From contig JODU01000003.1 in NCBI GenBank assembly GCA_000720845.1, forward strand, positions 248,001 to 312,000: 64,000 nt of DNA. Direction: 5' to 3'. Shown in pieces: positions 19,010-27,953 of this stretch (positions within the stretch are counted from its first letter, which is position 1; every line of letters begins with the position of its first letter). The position numbers and the translations under genes are program-made. The notes below the pieces were generated by a model, which saw only the letters and a list, made by a program, of their open reading frames with translations, was not told the origin of the DNA and did not search any database. The DNA is from Kitasatospora aureofaciens (GTDB taxonomy: Bacteria; Actinomycetota; Actinomycetes; Streptomycetales; Streptomycetaceae).

Positions 19010-20158
19010 ATGAGCACCTACCGCGACTTCACCGCCCCCATCGGCTCCCGCCGCGCCCCGGTCCTGCGCACCGTGGGCACGAGGGAACGCCGCTCGCACC
19101 TCACGGCGCCCCGCGTGCCGACGGTCGGCATCGACATCGGCGGCACGAAAGTCATGGCGGGCGTCGTCGACGCGGACGGCAACATCCTGGAGAAGCTCCG
19201 CACGGAGACCCCGGACAAGTCCAAGAGCCCCAAGGTCGTCGAGGACACCATCGTCGAGCTGGTCCTGGACCTGTCCGACCGGCACGACGTGCACGCCGTG
19301 GGCATCGGCGCGGCCGGCTGGGTCGACGCCGACCGCAACCGGGTGCTGTTCGCCCCCCACCTGTCCTGGCGCAACGAACCGCTGCGCGACCGCATCGCCG
19401 GCCGCCTCGCGGTCCCCGTCCTGGTGGACAACGACGCCAACACCGCCGCCTGGGCCGAGTGGCGCTTCGGCGCCGGCCGCGGCGAGGACCACCTCGTCAT
19501 GATCACGCTCGGCACCGGCATCGGCGGCGCGATCCTGGAGGACGGCCAGGTCAAGCGCGGCAAGTACGGCGTCGCCGGCGAGTTCGGGCACATGCAGGTC
19601 GTCCCCGGCGGCCACCGCTGCCCGTGCGGCAACCGCGGCTGCTGGGAGCAGTACAGCTCCGGGAACGCCCTGGTCAGGGAGGCCCGCGAGCTGGCCGCCG
19701 CCGACTCGCCGGTGGCCTACGGGATCATCGAGCACGTCAAGGGCAGCATCGGCGACATCACCGGCCCGATGATCACCGAGCTGGCTCGCCAGGGCGACGC
19801 CATGTGCGTCGAGCTGCTCCAGGACATCGGACAGTGGCTCGGCGTCGGCATCGCGAACCTCGCCGCTGCCCTCGACCCGTCCTGCTTCGTCATCGGCGGC
19901 GGGGTCAGCGCCGCCGACGACCTGCTGATCGGCCCCGCGCGCGACGCCTTCAAGCGCCAGCTCACCGGCCGCGGCTACCGGCCCGAAGCCCGCATCGTCC
20001 GCGCCCAGCTCGGCCCGGAGGCCGGCATGGTGGGCGCCGCCGACCTGTCCCGCCTGGTCGCCCGCCGGTTCCGCCGGGCCAAGCGGCGCCGGGTGGAGCG
20101 CTACGAGCGCTACGAGCGGTACGCCGAGGCCCGCCGCACGTCCCAGGAGTCGTTGTGA
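19010..20158 (+). CDS. ROK family sugar kinase (glucokinase-like)
   Basis: 382 residues. Phosphate-binding GIDIGGTKVMAG at 40-51, catalytic Asp142 in VLVDNDANTAAWAE, and the ROK zinc site H194 with C204/C206/C211 in CPCGNRGCWEQ. It should phosphorylate a hexose on uptake. Two oddities: a 38-residue N-terminal extension before the kinase fold, and a very basic tail (RRFRRAKRRRVERYERYERY). ATG 19010 is the only good start near the domain. It follows the ABC genes after a 140-bp gap with a repeat, so it may have its own promoter. Confidence 0.93.
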   Translation: MSTYRDFTAPIGSRRAPVLRTVGTRERRSHLTAPRVPTVGIDIGGTKVMAGVVDADGNILEKLRTETPDKSKSPKVVEDTIVELVLDLSDRHDVHAVGIGAAGWVDADRNRVLFAPHLSWRNEPLRDRIAGRLAVPVLVDNDANTAAWAEWRFGAGRGEDHLVMITLGTGIGGAILEDGQVKRGKYGVAGEFGHMQVVPGGHRCPCGNRGCWEQYSSGNALVREARELAAADSPVAYGIIEHVKGSIGDITGPMITELARQGDAMCVELLQDIGQWLGVGIANLAAALDPSCFVIGGGVSAADDLLIGPARDAFKRQLTGRGYRPEARIVRAQLGPEAGMVGAADLSRLVARRFRRAKRRRVERYERYERYAEARRTSQESL

Positions 20159-20736
20159 CGGAATCCCTGCCCCACCAGCCCGGTCCGACGGAGGCGACCG
20201 GGCCCGCGGCGGAGGGCCGCCGGCACATGATCCGCCGGCGGGCGCTCACCCTGCTCACCATCGTGCTGCTCATCGGCGTCCCGGCCGGCTACCTCGCGAT
20301 CTCCGCCAGCCAGAGCCGCGACAGCGGCCGGGACAAGGAGGCGAAGTACGCGGCGACCGGCATGACCGAGGGCTGGCCCTCCAAGCTGCAGCGCCGCATC
20401 TACGAGGTGCCCGTCCCGGTGCCGGCCGAAGAGGTCGCGTACTACGAGACGAACAACTGGAAGACCAGCCGGCTCTACGTCCAGTTCGAGACCACCGCCG
20501 CCGGTCTCGACGTCTTCCTGGCGGGACTGGGCGTCGACCGGGACGCGCTGAAGAAGGACAGGATCGCGATCAGCGACCGCGCCCAGCGGGTCACCGGCTG
20601 GGAGTTCGGCGGGTCCGGCTCCTGGTGGGGCGTCGTCAACGAGCAGGAGAACCCGGCGCCGACCCAGGACGTCGTCGTGAACATGGCCGACCCGGACTAC
20701 CCGATGGTGTACGTCGTCTCGCACACCGTTCCGTAG
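20155..20736 (+). CDS. Hypothetical membrane-anchored protein
   Basis: 193 residues. A cytoplasmic N-terminus of about 30 residues ends in RRRA, then one transmembrane helix (LTLLTIVLLIGVPAGYLAIS, about 33-52), then an extracytoplasmic domain of about 140 residues with VAYYETNNWKTSRLYVQFET and a Gly/Trp-rich SGSWWGVVNEQEN. GTG overlaps the ROK kinase stop by 4 bp, so the two are coupled. No family was recognised. Linkage to a sugar kinase suggests, but does not show, an envelope role. Confidence 0.75.
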   Translation: MTESLPHQPGPTEATGPAAEGRRHMIRRRALTLLTIVLLIGVPAGYLAISASQSRDSGRDKEAKYAATGMTEGWPSKLQRRIYEVPVPVPAEEVAYYETNNWKTSRLYVQFETTAAGLDVFLAGLGVDRDALKKDRIAISDRAQRVTGWEFGGSGSWWGVVNEQENPAPTQDVVVNMADPDYPMVYVVSHTVP

Positions 20737-20845
20737 CGTCCGGCGGTCCGGGGCCCGGCAACAGGCCGTCGGAGCCGATTGTCGGACCCCGCCCGTAGAG
20801 TCGAAGACAGCTGATCGGGCAGACGGGCGGGAGGTGACAGGACGT

Positions 20846-23743
20846 ATGGGTGACGTGGCCGTGACCGAGACGGTGCGGGCCGAGGCGCCGACCGTGTCCG
20901 TCCCCGTGCGGCTGGCGGCCGTCTTCCTGCCCGCGCCCCTCCCGCGCGAGGGACGGGTCGCCTTCTGGGACCCCGACGGCGGCCCGGTCGACGCCGTCGC
21001 CGGAGAGACGGACGGCGACCGGCCCGGCGGCCCGACGGAGCTGACCGTCGTGCGGCGGCACGGCGCCGGGGTGCGGCGGGGGACCGCCCCCGCGCTGTCG
21101 TTGCCACTCGCCGAGGCGCTGCCGCTGCTGGTGCGCGCCCGGCACGATCCGGCCGCGCACCCGGCCACCGCCTGCTGGGGCGCGGCGGCCCTGCACGCCC
21201 TGCGGCTCACCGCGCGAGGCCGGCTGCTGCCCGGCCTCACCGCGACCGGACACGACGCCTGGCGGGCCGGCCCGCTCGACCCCGACGACATCGCGCACCT
21301 GCGGTCCGTGGCCGCCGCCCTGCCTCCGGAGGGCCACGCGGTCCCGCTCGACGGCCCGGGACCGATCCGGCTGCCGCAGCCGGAAGCGCTGGTCCGCGCG
21401 TTCCTGGACGCGGTCGCCGACACCCTGCCCCGCACCCCCGCCGCACCCCACGCCGCGGGCCGGTCGTTCGCCGCACGCACGGCCCAGCACCTGCCCGACG
21501 CCCACGACTGGGCCGCGGAGGTCGCCGCCGGCATGGACGCGGGCGTGCGGATCTCGCTCCGCCTGGACCTGTCGGCGTACGACCTGTTCGACCGGGGCGA
21601 GGAGGACGTGCCGGGGGGCGGGGGAGGCGGCGGTGTGCGCCACGCCGGAGCGGCCGTCGTCCAGGTGCACAGCCTCGCCGACCCCACTCTCGTCGCCGAC
21701 GCGGCGGACCTGTGGTCGGGGGCGGCCGACGCGGCGTTCGGGGCCCGCGCGCGCGTGGACACCGCCCTGGCGGTACGGCGCGCGGCCCGGGTCTGGCCGC
21801 CGCTGGACCGGCTCACCGAGCAGGACGTGCCCGACGTGCTCGCCCTGTCCGAGGAGGAGGTCACCGACCTGCTGGGGGTGGCGGCGGGCCGGCTCGCCGC
21901 CGCCGGGGTCGCCGTGCACTGGCCCCGCGACCTGGCCCAGGACCTCACCGCGACCGCGGTGATCAGGACCGCGCCCGGTTCCGCGACCGACGGCACGGGC
22001 TTCTTCGAGAGCGAGGACCTCCTCCAGTTCCGCTGGCAGCTCGCGATCGGCGGCGACCCGCTCACCGAGGCAGAGATGGACACCCTCGCGGAGGCCCACC
22101 GGCCCGTCGTCCGGCTCCGCGACCGGTGGGTGCTGGTCGACCCGGCGCTCGTCCGCCGGGCCCGCAAGCGCGACCTCGGCCTGCTCGACCCGGTCGACGC
22201 CCTCTCCGTCGCCCTCACCGGCAGCGCGGAGGCCGACGGCGAGACGGTCGACGTGGTGCCCGTCGGCGCGCTGGCCGCCCTGCGCGACCGGCTCACGGCA
22301 GGCGTGCGCCCCGCCGCACCGCCGCCCGGCCTGCACGCCACCCTCCGCGACTACCAGCTGCGCGGGCTCGCCTGGCTCGACCTCATGACCTCGCTCGGCC
22401 TCGGCGGCTGCCTCGCCGACGACATGGGCCTCGGCAAGACCGTCACCGTCATCGCCCTGCACCTGAAGAGGGACCGGACCGAACCGACCCTGGTGGTCTG
22501 CCCTGCCTCCCTGCTGGGCAACTGGCAGCGGGAGATCGAGCGGTTCGCGCCCGGCGTCCCCGTCCGCCGCTTCCACGGCGCCGACCGCACCCTCGACGAC
22601 CTGACCGGCGGATTCGTCCTCACCACCTACGGCACCATGCGGTCCGCCGCCACGACCCTGGCCGAACAGCCCTGGGGCATGGTCGTCGCGGACGAGGCCC
22701 AGCACGTCAAGAACCCGTACTCGGCGACGGCGAAGGCCCTGCGCACCATCCCGTCCCCGGCGCGGGTGGCGCTGACCGGCACCCCCGTGGAGAACAACCT
22801 CTCCGAGCTGTGGGCGCTGCTCGACTGGACCACCCCCGGGCTGCTCGGCCCCCTGAAGTCCTTCCGCGCCCGGCACGCGCGCGCGGTGGAGAACGGGGAG
22901 GACGACCAGGCGGTGGAGCGCCTGGCCCGGCTGATCCGCCCCTTCCTGCTGCGCCGCAGGAAGTCCGACCCGGGCATCGTCCCCGAGCTGCCGCCGAAGA
23001 CCGAGACGGACCACCCCGTCCCGCTCACCCGTGAACAGGCCGCGCTGTACGAGGCGGTGGTGCGCGAGTCGATGCTCGCCATCGAGGAGGCCGAGGGCAT
23101 GGGCCGCCGCGGTCTCGTCCTCAAGCTGCTGACCTCGCTGAAGCAGATCTGCGACCACCCCGCGCTGTTCCTGAAGGAGGAGCACCCGCCGGGCGGCGCC
23201 GACCGGATGACCGCGCGCTCGGGCAAGCTCGCCCTGCTGGACGAGCTGCTGGACACGGTGCTCGCGGAGGACGGCTCGGCGCTGGTCTTCACGCAGTACG
23301 TCGGCATGGCCCGCCTCATCACCGCGCACCTCGCCGCCCGCGCGGTCCCGGTCGACCTGCTGCACGGCGGTACGCCGGTGCCGGAGCGCGAGCGGATGGT
23401 GGACCGTTTCCAGAGCGGGGCGATCCCCGTCCTCGTGCTGTCCCTGAAGGCCGCCGGTACGGGCCTCAACCTCACCCGCGCCGGCCACGTCGTGCACGTC
23501 GACCGCTGGTGGAACCCGGCCGTGGAGGAGCAGGCCACCGACCGCGCCTACCGCATCGGACAGACCCAGCCGGTCCAGGTCCACCGGCTCATCACCGAGG
23601 GCACGGTCGAGGACCGCATCGCCGAGATGCTCCAGTCCAAGCGGGCCCTCGCCGACGCGATCCTCGGCTCCGGGGAGTCGGCCCTCACCGAACTGACGGC
23701 CCGTGAACTGTCCGACCTCGTGTCCCTGCGGAGGCCGTCATGA
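20846..23743 (+). CDS. SNF2-family DEAD/DEAH box helicase
   Basis: 965-residue Swi2/Snf2 ATPase. An N-terminal SNF2-associated region (DUF3670-like) covers about 1-480 and holds a Gly-rich insert (VPGGGGGGGV). The ATPase core follows: Walker A DDMGLGKT (about 526), DEAQ box ADEAQHVKNP (about 616), TGTPVENNLSELW, and helicase motif VI TDRAYRIGQTQ (about 897). Start ATG 20846 with GGGAGG 11 bases before it; GTG 20834 would overlap that site. ATGA-coupled to a SWIM-finger gene. Such enzymes remodel protein-DNA or RNA-polymerase complexes (RapA-like); the role of this actinobacterial form is not known. Confidence 0.94.
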   Translation: MGDVAVTETVRAEAPTVSVPVRLAAVFLPAPLPREGRVAFWDPDGGPVDAVAGETDGDRPGGPTELTVVRRHGAGVRRGTAPALSLPLAEALPLLVRARHDPAAHPATACWGAAALHALRLTARGRLLPGLTATGHDAWRAGPLDPDDIAHLRSVAAALPPEGHAVPLDGPGPIRLPQPEALVRAFLDAVADTLPRTPAAPHAAGRSFAARTAQHLPDAHDWAAEVAAGMDAGVRISLRLDLSAYDLFDRGEEDVPGGGGGGGVRHAGAAVVQVHSLADPTLVADAADLWSGAADAAFGARARVDTALAVRRAARVWPPLDRLTEQDVPDVLALSEEEVTDLLGVAAGRLAAAGVAVHWPRDLAQDLTATAVIRTAPGSATDGTGFFESEDLLQFRWQLAIGGDPLTEAEMDTLAEAHRPVVRLRDRWVLVDPALVRRARKRDLGLLDPVDALSVALTGSAEADGETVDVVPVGALAALRDRLTAGVRPAAPPPGLHATLRDYQLRGLAWLDLMTSLGLGGCLADDMGLGKTVTVIALHLKRDRTEPTLVVCPASLLGNWQREIERFAPGVPVRRFHGADRTLDDLTGGFVLTTYGTMRSAATTLAEQPWGMVVADEAQHVKNPYSATAKALRTIPSPARVALTGTPVENNLSELWALLDWTTPGLLGPLKSFRARHARAVENGEDDQAVERLARLIRPFLLRRRKSDPGIVPELPPKTETDHPVPLTREQAALYEAVVRESMLAIEEAEGMGRRGLVLKLLTSLKQICDHPALFLKEEHPPGGADRMTARSGKLALLDELLDTVLAEDGSALVFTQYVGMARLITAHLAARAVPVDLLHGGTPVPERERMVDRFQSGAIPVLVLSLKAAGTGLNLTRAGHVVHVDRWWNPAVEEQATDRAYRIGQTQPVQVHRLITEGTVEDRIAEMLQSKRALADAILGSGESALTELTARELSDLVSLRRPS

Positions 23744-26421
23744 CCCCCCGGCCCGCCGACGAGGCCCGCCGCGCCCTGCGGGAGGCACGCGAGCGCGGCG
23801 AGACGACGGACGCGGAGGGGGAGGGGGACCGCGGGGCGTCGACATCACCGCCCCCGCCCCCGTCGTCGCCGTCGGCCCCGGCACAGGGGCAGGAGGACGA
23901 TCCGGGCCGGGAGCCGGCGGAGCACACCCCGCCGCGCCCCGGGGACATCGCCCGCGCCGCACTGCGCGGCGCACGCACCGCGCGGCAGGCGGGGGCGCAT
24001 GGCGCTGCGGACCTGCCGGGCACGCCGCCCGACGAGCCCGACGCCGCCGAGGTGCCGCCGCAGGAGCGGCAGAGCCCCGCGGACCCGGCGGGCCCGAAGC
24101 ATCGTGCGAAGCCGGCCGGTTCGGCGGCCCAGGGAGATCGCGGAGTCCCGGGGGAACCGACCTGCTCGGGAGACCGGGGGCCCGTGGGGGAGCCCGCCGC
24201 TCCTGGCGAGAAGACCGGCCGGTGCGACGACAGGGCCGACGCAGACGGCTCGCGCGGCCCGGGTGATCCCGACGGGGTGTCACTCCCCGGCTCCGTGGGC
24301 GCCGGGTCCGCCCGGCCGGCGGACGTGGCGCGCGAGGCGTTGCGGGCGGCGCGTCGGCAGGCGAAGGCGGACGCGGCCTCCGAGGGCGGGTCGGCCAAGA
24401 GCGCCGCTCACGCACGGCGGTCGTCACCTCCGGCCGGTCGTCAGCGCCGGGCGGGCGGTTCGGGCACCTCCGACGCCCGCGCCCGTGCCGTACGGGACTT
24501 CGCCGCGGGTGCCTTCCGACTGCCCCCGGAGGCGGACCCGGCCGAGGAGGCCCCGCCCGCCGGGGAGTCGCCCGGTGCGGCCGCCGCCCAGGGCCGAGCG
24601 ACCGCGCACCAGGAGCAGGCCCCCTCGCCGGGCGCGGTCCCCGCTTCTCCCGCAGCGGGACCCGCGTCGCACCTGGAAGGCCCGGACTCCGATGCCGAGC
24701 GGTCGGGGCACTCGCAGCGGCCGTCGGAGGTGTCCGGCGTGGGCCCTGCCGCCGTATCCACCCCCGCCTCTCCTGAGGCCGGGCGTGCGTCGCACCCGGA
24801 AGGTCCGGACTCCCATGCCGAGCGGTCGGGGCATCCGCAGCGGCCGTCGGGGGTGCCCGGCATGGGCCCTGCCGACGGGGCCGCTTCCGCCTCCCCCGAA
24901 GCGGGACCTGGGCCGGACGGCCAGGGCTCCGATGCCGAGTGGGCCCGGCGCTCGCGGCAGCCGTCGGGGGTGCCCGGTGGGGATTTTGTCGGCGGAGCCG
25001 CTTCCGCCGCGCTCCGGGCCGGGTACGCGTCGCGTCCGGAGGGGCCGGAGCCCGACGCCGGGGGGTCCCGGCGGCCGCAGCAGCCGTCCGCGGCTGGCCG
25101 CCGGGCCTTCGCCGCACCGTCGCCCGCGCAGCCTCGCGCGCCCCGTTCGATGGCCGCCCCGGATCGTGACGGCGATCTCCGGCGCACCTTCCCCGCGCTG
25201 CCGCCCCGGAAGGCCGCGGACGAGGGCTTCGCCGGGACGTGGTGGGGAAACGCGTGGGTGACGGCGCTGGAGGAGGGCGCCCTGGACGCCGCCCGGCTGG
25301 AGCGCGGGCGGCGATACGCGGAGCGGGGGCGTGTCGACGCCATCACCGTGACGCCCGGTCTGGCCCTCGCCTACGTACAGGGCAGCCGTGCCCGGCCGTA
25401 CCGCGTCCAGGTGCGGCTGCGGACGCTCGGCGACGCGGACTGGGACCGGTTCCTGGACGCCGCCGTCGAACGTCCCGGACACATCGCCGCCCTCCTCGAC
25501 AAGGAACTCCCGCACTCCCTGGCCGACCTGGCCGACCGAGGCGTCCCGCTGCTGCCCGGCCCGGGCGACCTCACCCCGCAGTGCAGCTGCCCCGATTCCG
25601 GCCACCCCTGCAAGCACGCCGCCGCCCTCTGCTACCAGACGGCACGTCTGCTCGACGCCGACCCCTTCGTCCTGCTCCTGCTGCGCGGGCGGGGCGAGCG
25701 CGCGCTGCTGGACGCCCTGTCCCGGCGGAACGCGGCCCGCGCCGCACGCGCGGCCCAGGACCGCGGACCGGCGCCCCTGCCCGGCGTCCGGGCCGGAGAG
25801 GCGCTGACCCCGCGCGCCCTGCCGCCCCTCCCGGCGCCGCTGCCCGCACCCCCGCACCCCGAACAGCCACCGGCCTACCCGGCCGCCCCGGGCGGCCCCG
25901 ACCCGTTCGCGCTGGACCAGCTGGCCACCGACGCGGCCGCCCGCGCCCACGCCCTGCTCACCACGGGGCGGGACCCCGTCGGCGGACTGACGCTGTGGCA
26001 GGACGCCGTGCGGCTCGCCGCCGCCCGCCCCGGCTCCGGCCTCACCGCGGGCACCCGCGCGCTCTACGCGTCCCTCGCCTCGGCCGCCGGGCGCGACACG
26101 GCGGAGCTGGCGCGGGCCGTCGCCGCCTGGCGGCAGGGCGGACCTGAGGGACTCGACGTCCTGGAGGAGCCCTGGGACCCGCCGGCCGGCCGTTTCGACC
26201 GCGCCCGCCCCCTGCTGCTCGCCGCCGACCTCCCCGCCTTCCGCCCCTGGCGCAACCGCCTCACCCACCCCAGGGGACACGTCCAGCTCAGACTCGGCCG
26301 GGTGGGGCTCTGGTTCGCGTACGAGTCGGAGCCCGGCCGCGAGGACTGGTGGCCGCGCGGCACACCCGACCTCGACCCGGTCGGCGCCCTCACCGGCCTG
26401 GGCACCCGAGTCGATCTCTGA
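23740..26421 (+). CDS. SWIM zinc-finger protein with repetitive N-terminal half
   Basis: 893 residues. The SWIM finger is C615-x-C617-(6)-C624-x-H626 (CSCPDSGHPCKHAA). The segment just before it (AGTWWGNAWVTALEEG...RYAERGRVDAITV, about 497-535) is the usual companion region of SWIM proteins linked to SNF2 helicases. The first 490 residues are low complexity, with three copies of a helix-like motif (DEARRALREAR, GDIARAALRGAR, ADVAREALRAAR, about residues 6-210) and four degenerate 41-residue repeats (about 308-450). ATGA overlap with the helicase implies fixed stoichiometry. SWIM domains bind DNA or protein; the complex's function is unknown. Confidence 0.88.
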   Translation: MTPRPADEARRALREARERGETTDAEGEGDRGASTSPPPPPSSPSAPAQGQEDDPGREPAEHTPPRPGDIARAALRGARTARQAGAHGAADLPGTPPDEPDAAEVPPQERQSPADPAGPKHRAKPAGSAAQGDRGVPGEPTCSGDRGPVGEPAAPGEKTGRCDDRADADGSRGPGDPDGVSLPGSVGAGSARPADVAREALRAARRQAKADAASEGGSAKSAAHARRSSPPAGRQRRAGGSGTSDARARAVRDFAAGAFRLPPEADPAEEAPPAGESPGAAAAQGRATAHQEQAPSPGAVPASPAAGPASHLEGPDSDAERSGHSQRPSEVSGVGPAAVSTPASPEAGRASHPEGPDSHAERSGHPQRPSGVPGMGPADGAASASPEAGPGPDGQGSDAEWARRSRQPSGVPGGDFVGGAASAALRAGYASRPEGPEPDAGGSRRPQQPSAAGRRAFAAPSPAQPRAPRSMAAPDRDGDLRRTFPALPPRKAADEGFAGTWWGNAWVTALEEGALDAARLERGRRYAERGRVDAITVTPGLALAYVQGSRARPYRVQVRLRTLGDADWDRFLDAAVERPGHIAALLDKELPHSLADLADRGVPLLPGPGDLTPQCSCPDSGHPCKHAAALCYQTARLLDADPFVLLLLRGRGERALLDALSRRNAARAARAAQDRGPAPLPGVRAGEALTPRALPPLPAPLPAPPHPEQPPAYPAAPGGPDPFALDQLATDAAARAHALLTTGRDPVGGLTLWQDAVRLAAARPGSGLTAGTRALYASLASAAGRDTAELARAVAAWRQGGPEGLDVLEEPWDPPAGRFDRARPLLLAADLPAFRPWRNRLTHPRGHVQLRLGRVGLWFAYESEPGREDWWPRGTPDLDPVGALTGLGTRVDL
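24664..25110 (+). repeat. Degenerate 123-bp coding repeat inside the SWIM gene
   Basis: Four in-frame units of about 41 codons, anchored at GATGCCGAG/CATGCCGAG/GACGCCGG positions 24691, 24814, 24931 and 25054 (spacings 123, 117, 123). They encode variations of EGPDSDAERSGHSQRPS. The copy count is likely to differ between strains. Confidence 0.75.
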
Positions 26422-26494
26422 CCGCGCTCCGGCCGCGGGGCACGAAGTGGGCGTTGTCTTCCGCCTGCCGGATGTATAACCTCACCCATGGCAT

Positions 26495-26513
26495 GTGACA
26501 TTGCACTGTGAGG
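26495..26513. promoter_or_regulatory. FCD-GntR operator candidate before the hydroxyproline operon
   Basis: GTGACATTGCACTGTGAGG, about 22 bp before the first gene. It shares GTGACATTG-4-GTGAGG with the reverse strand of 32071-32089, the promoter of the GntR regulator at the other end of the cluster. An inverted CCTCAC at 26480-26485 adds symmetry. Confidence 0.65.
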
Positions 26514-26535
26514 TGCGTGCGCGGAGGAGGAGCCG

Positions 26536-27702
26536 TTGACCCTGAAGGTCGTCGTCGTGGGCGCCGGAGTCGTCGGAGCCGCCTGTGCCTTCCACGCCGC
26601 CTCGGCGGGCCTGGACGTCACGGTCACCGACCGCGGACCCGTCGGCGCCGGGACGACGAGCCGCGGGGAGGGCAACGTCCTCCTCTCCGACAAGGAACCC
26701 GGCCCCGAACTCGACCTCGCCCGGCTGAGCCGCACACTGTGGGACGAGGCGGGCCGGGAGCTGGGCCCCGACACCTTCGAACTGGAGGCGAAGGGCGGCC
26801 TGGTCGTCGCGAGCGGTCCCGAAGGCCTCGCCACGCTCCAGGAGTTCGCCGCCCGGCAGGAGGCGGCGGGTGTCCGCGTCGAGCAGGTCGACCGGGTGCG
26901 GGACCTCGAACCACACCTCGCGCCCGACATTCCCGGCGGCGTCCACTACCCGCAGGACGCGCAGGTGCAGCCGGTGCTCGCGGCGGCCGCGCTGCTGCGA
27001 GCCGCCGTGCGGCGCGGCGCGCGCTTCAACCCGGGAGAGGTGGCCGGGGCGGTGACCGGCCGGGACGGCCGGGTCACCGGCGTCCGGACGGCCGCCGGTG
27101 ACGTGCTGCCCGCCGACGCCGTCGTCAACGCCGCCGGCACCTGGGGCGGTGAGGTCGGGCGACGGCTCGGTGCTCCCGTCGAGGTGCTGCCGCGCCGCGG
27201 CTTCGTCCTGGTGACCGAACCGCTGCCGCCGATGGTCCGCCACAAGGTCTACTCCGCCGACTACGTCGCCAATGTCGCCTCCTTTGACGCCGGACTGGAG
27301 ACCTCGTGCGTCGTGGAGGGCACGCGCGGCGGCACCATCCTCATCGGCGCCAGCCGGGAACGGGTCGGTTTCGACACCACGATGAACACCGCCGTGGTCA
27401 CCAGGCTCGCGGCCCAGGCGTGCCGGCTCTTCCCCTTCCTCCGCGGAGTCCATCTGATGCGCGCCTACCGGGGGTTCAGGCCGTACTGCCCGGACCACCT
27501 GCCGGTGGTCGGCCCCGACCCGCGCGTGCCGGGCGTCCTGCACGCGTGCGGTCACGAGGGGGCGGGCATCGGCCTCGCCCCCGCGACCGGCGCGCTCGTG
27601 ACGGCCCACCTGCTCGGCCGCCCCTGGCGCGGCGCCGATCCGGCCGCCCACACCGGCCTTCTCCCCGACCGCTTCCTGACCCCCGGAGGTGCGCCCCAGT
27701 GA
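26536..27702 (+). CDS. D-hydroxyproline dehydrogenase, FAD subunit (DAAO-like oxidoreductase)
   Basis: 388-residue FAD oxidoreductase of the glycine/D-amino-acid oxidase fold. The dinucleotide motif VVVGAGVVGAACAFHAA is at about 5-21, and the C-terminal HACGHEGAGIGLAPATG region is typical. In hydroxyproline operons this protein is the catalytic subunit of a three-part dehydrogenase turning cis-4-hydroxy-D-proline into 1-pyrroline-4-hydroxy-2-carboxylate; the two partner subunits follow immediately. TTG start, strongly supported by GGAGGAGG five bases before it. First gene of a five-gene transcript. Confidence 0.88.
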   Translation: MTLKVVVVGAGVVGAACAFHAASAGLDVTVTDRGPVGAGTTSRGEGNVLLSDKEPGPELDLARLSRTLWDEAGRELGPDTFELEAKGGLVVASGPEGLATLQEFAARQEAAGVRVEQVDRVRDLEPHLAPDIPGGVHYPQDAQVQPVLAAAALLRAAVRRGARFNPGEVAGAVTGRDGRVTGVRTAAGDVLPADAVVNAAGTWGGEVGRRLGAPVEVLPRRGFVLVTEPLPPMVRHKVYSADYVANVASFDAGLETSCVVEGTRGGTILIGASRERVGFDTTMNTAVVTRLAAQACRLFPFLRGVHLMRAYRGFRPYCPDHLPVVGPDPRVPGVLHACGHEGAGIGLAPATGALVTAHLLGRPWRGADPAAHTGLLPDRFLTPGGAPQ

Positions 27703-27953
27703 GCGAGATCGTCGTCGACGGCGAGCCCCTGCCGTTCGTCGAGGGACAGACCGTCGCCGCGGCCCTGGTGGCCACGGGCCGCCTCGCCTGGCGCACCACC
27801 CGCGTCGGAGGCCGCCCGCGTGGCGTCTTCTGCGGCATCGGCGTCTGCTTCGACTGCCTCGTCACCGTCGACGGAGCCCGCGGACAGCGCGCCTGCCTGG
27901 TGCCGGCCCGGCCCGGCATGACCGTCACGACCCGGGAGGGCGACGATGAGTGA
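27699..27953 (+). CDS. D-hydroxyproline dehydrogenase, [2Fe-2S] subunit
   Basis: 84-residue ferredoxin-like subunit (HcnA type). Cluster cysteines C45, C50, C53 and C66 lie in GVFCGIGVCFDCLVTV and QRACLVPARPG, the Fer2_4 arrangement. GTG overlaps the previous stop by 4 bp and the gene end overlaps the next start by 8 bp. It passes electrons between the two flavin subunits. Confidence 0.9.
   Translation: MSEIVVDGEPLPFVEGQTVAAALVATGRLAWRTTRVGGRPRGVFCGIGVCFDCLVTVDGARGQRACLVPARPGMTVTTREGDDE

Noticed and set aside
20636..23584. 982-residue open frame antisense to the SNF2 gene
   Set aside because: Shadow frame: the plus-strand protein has every helicase motif, while the antisense translation has none.
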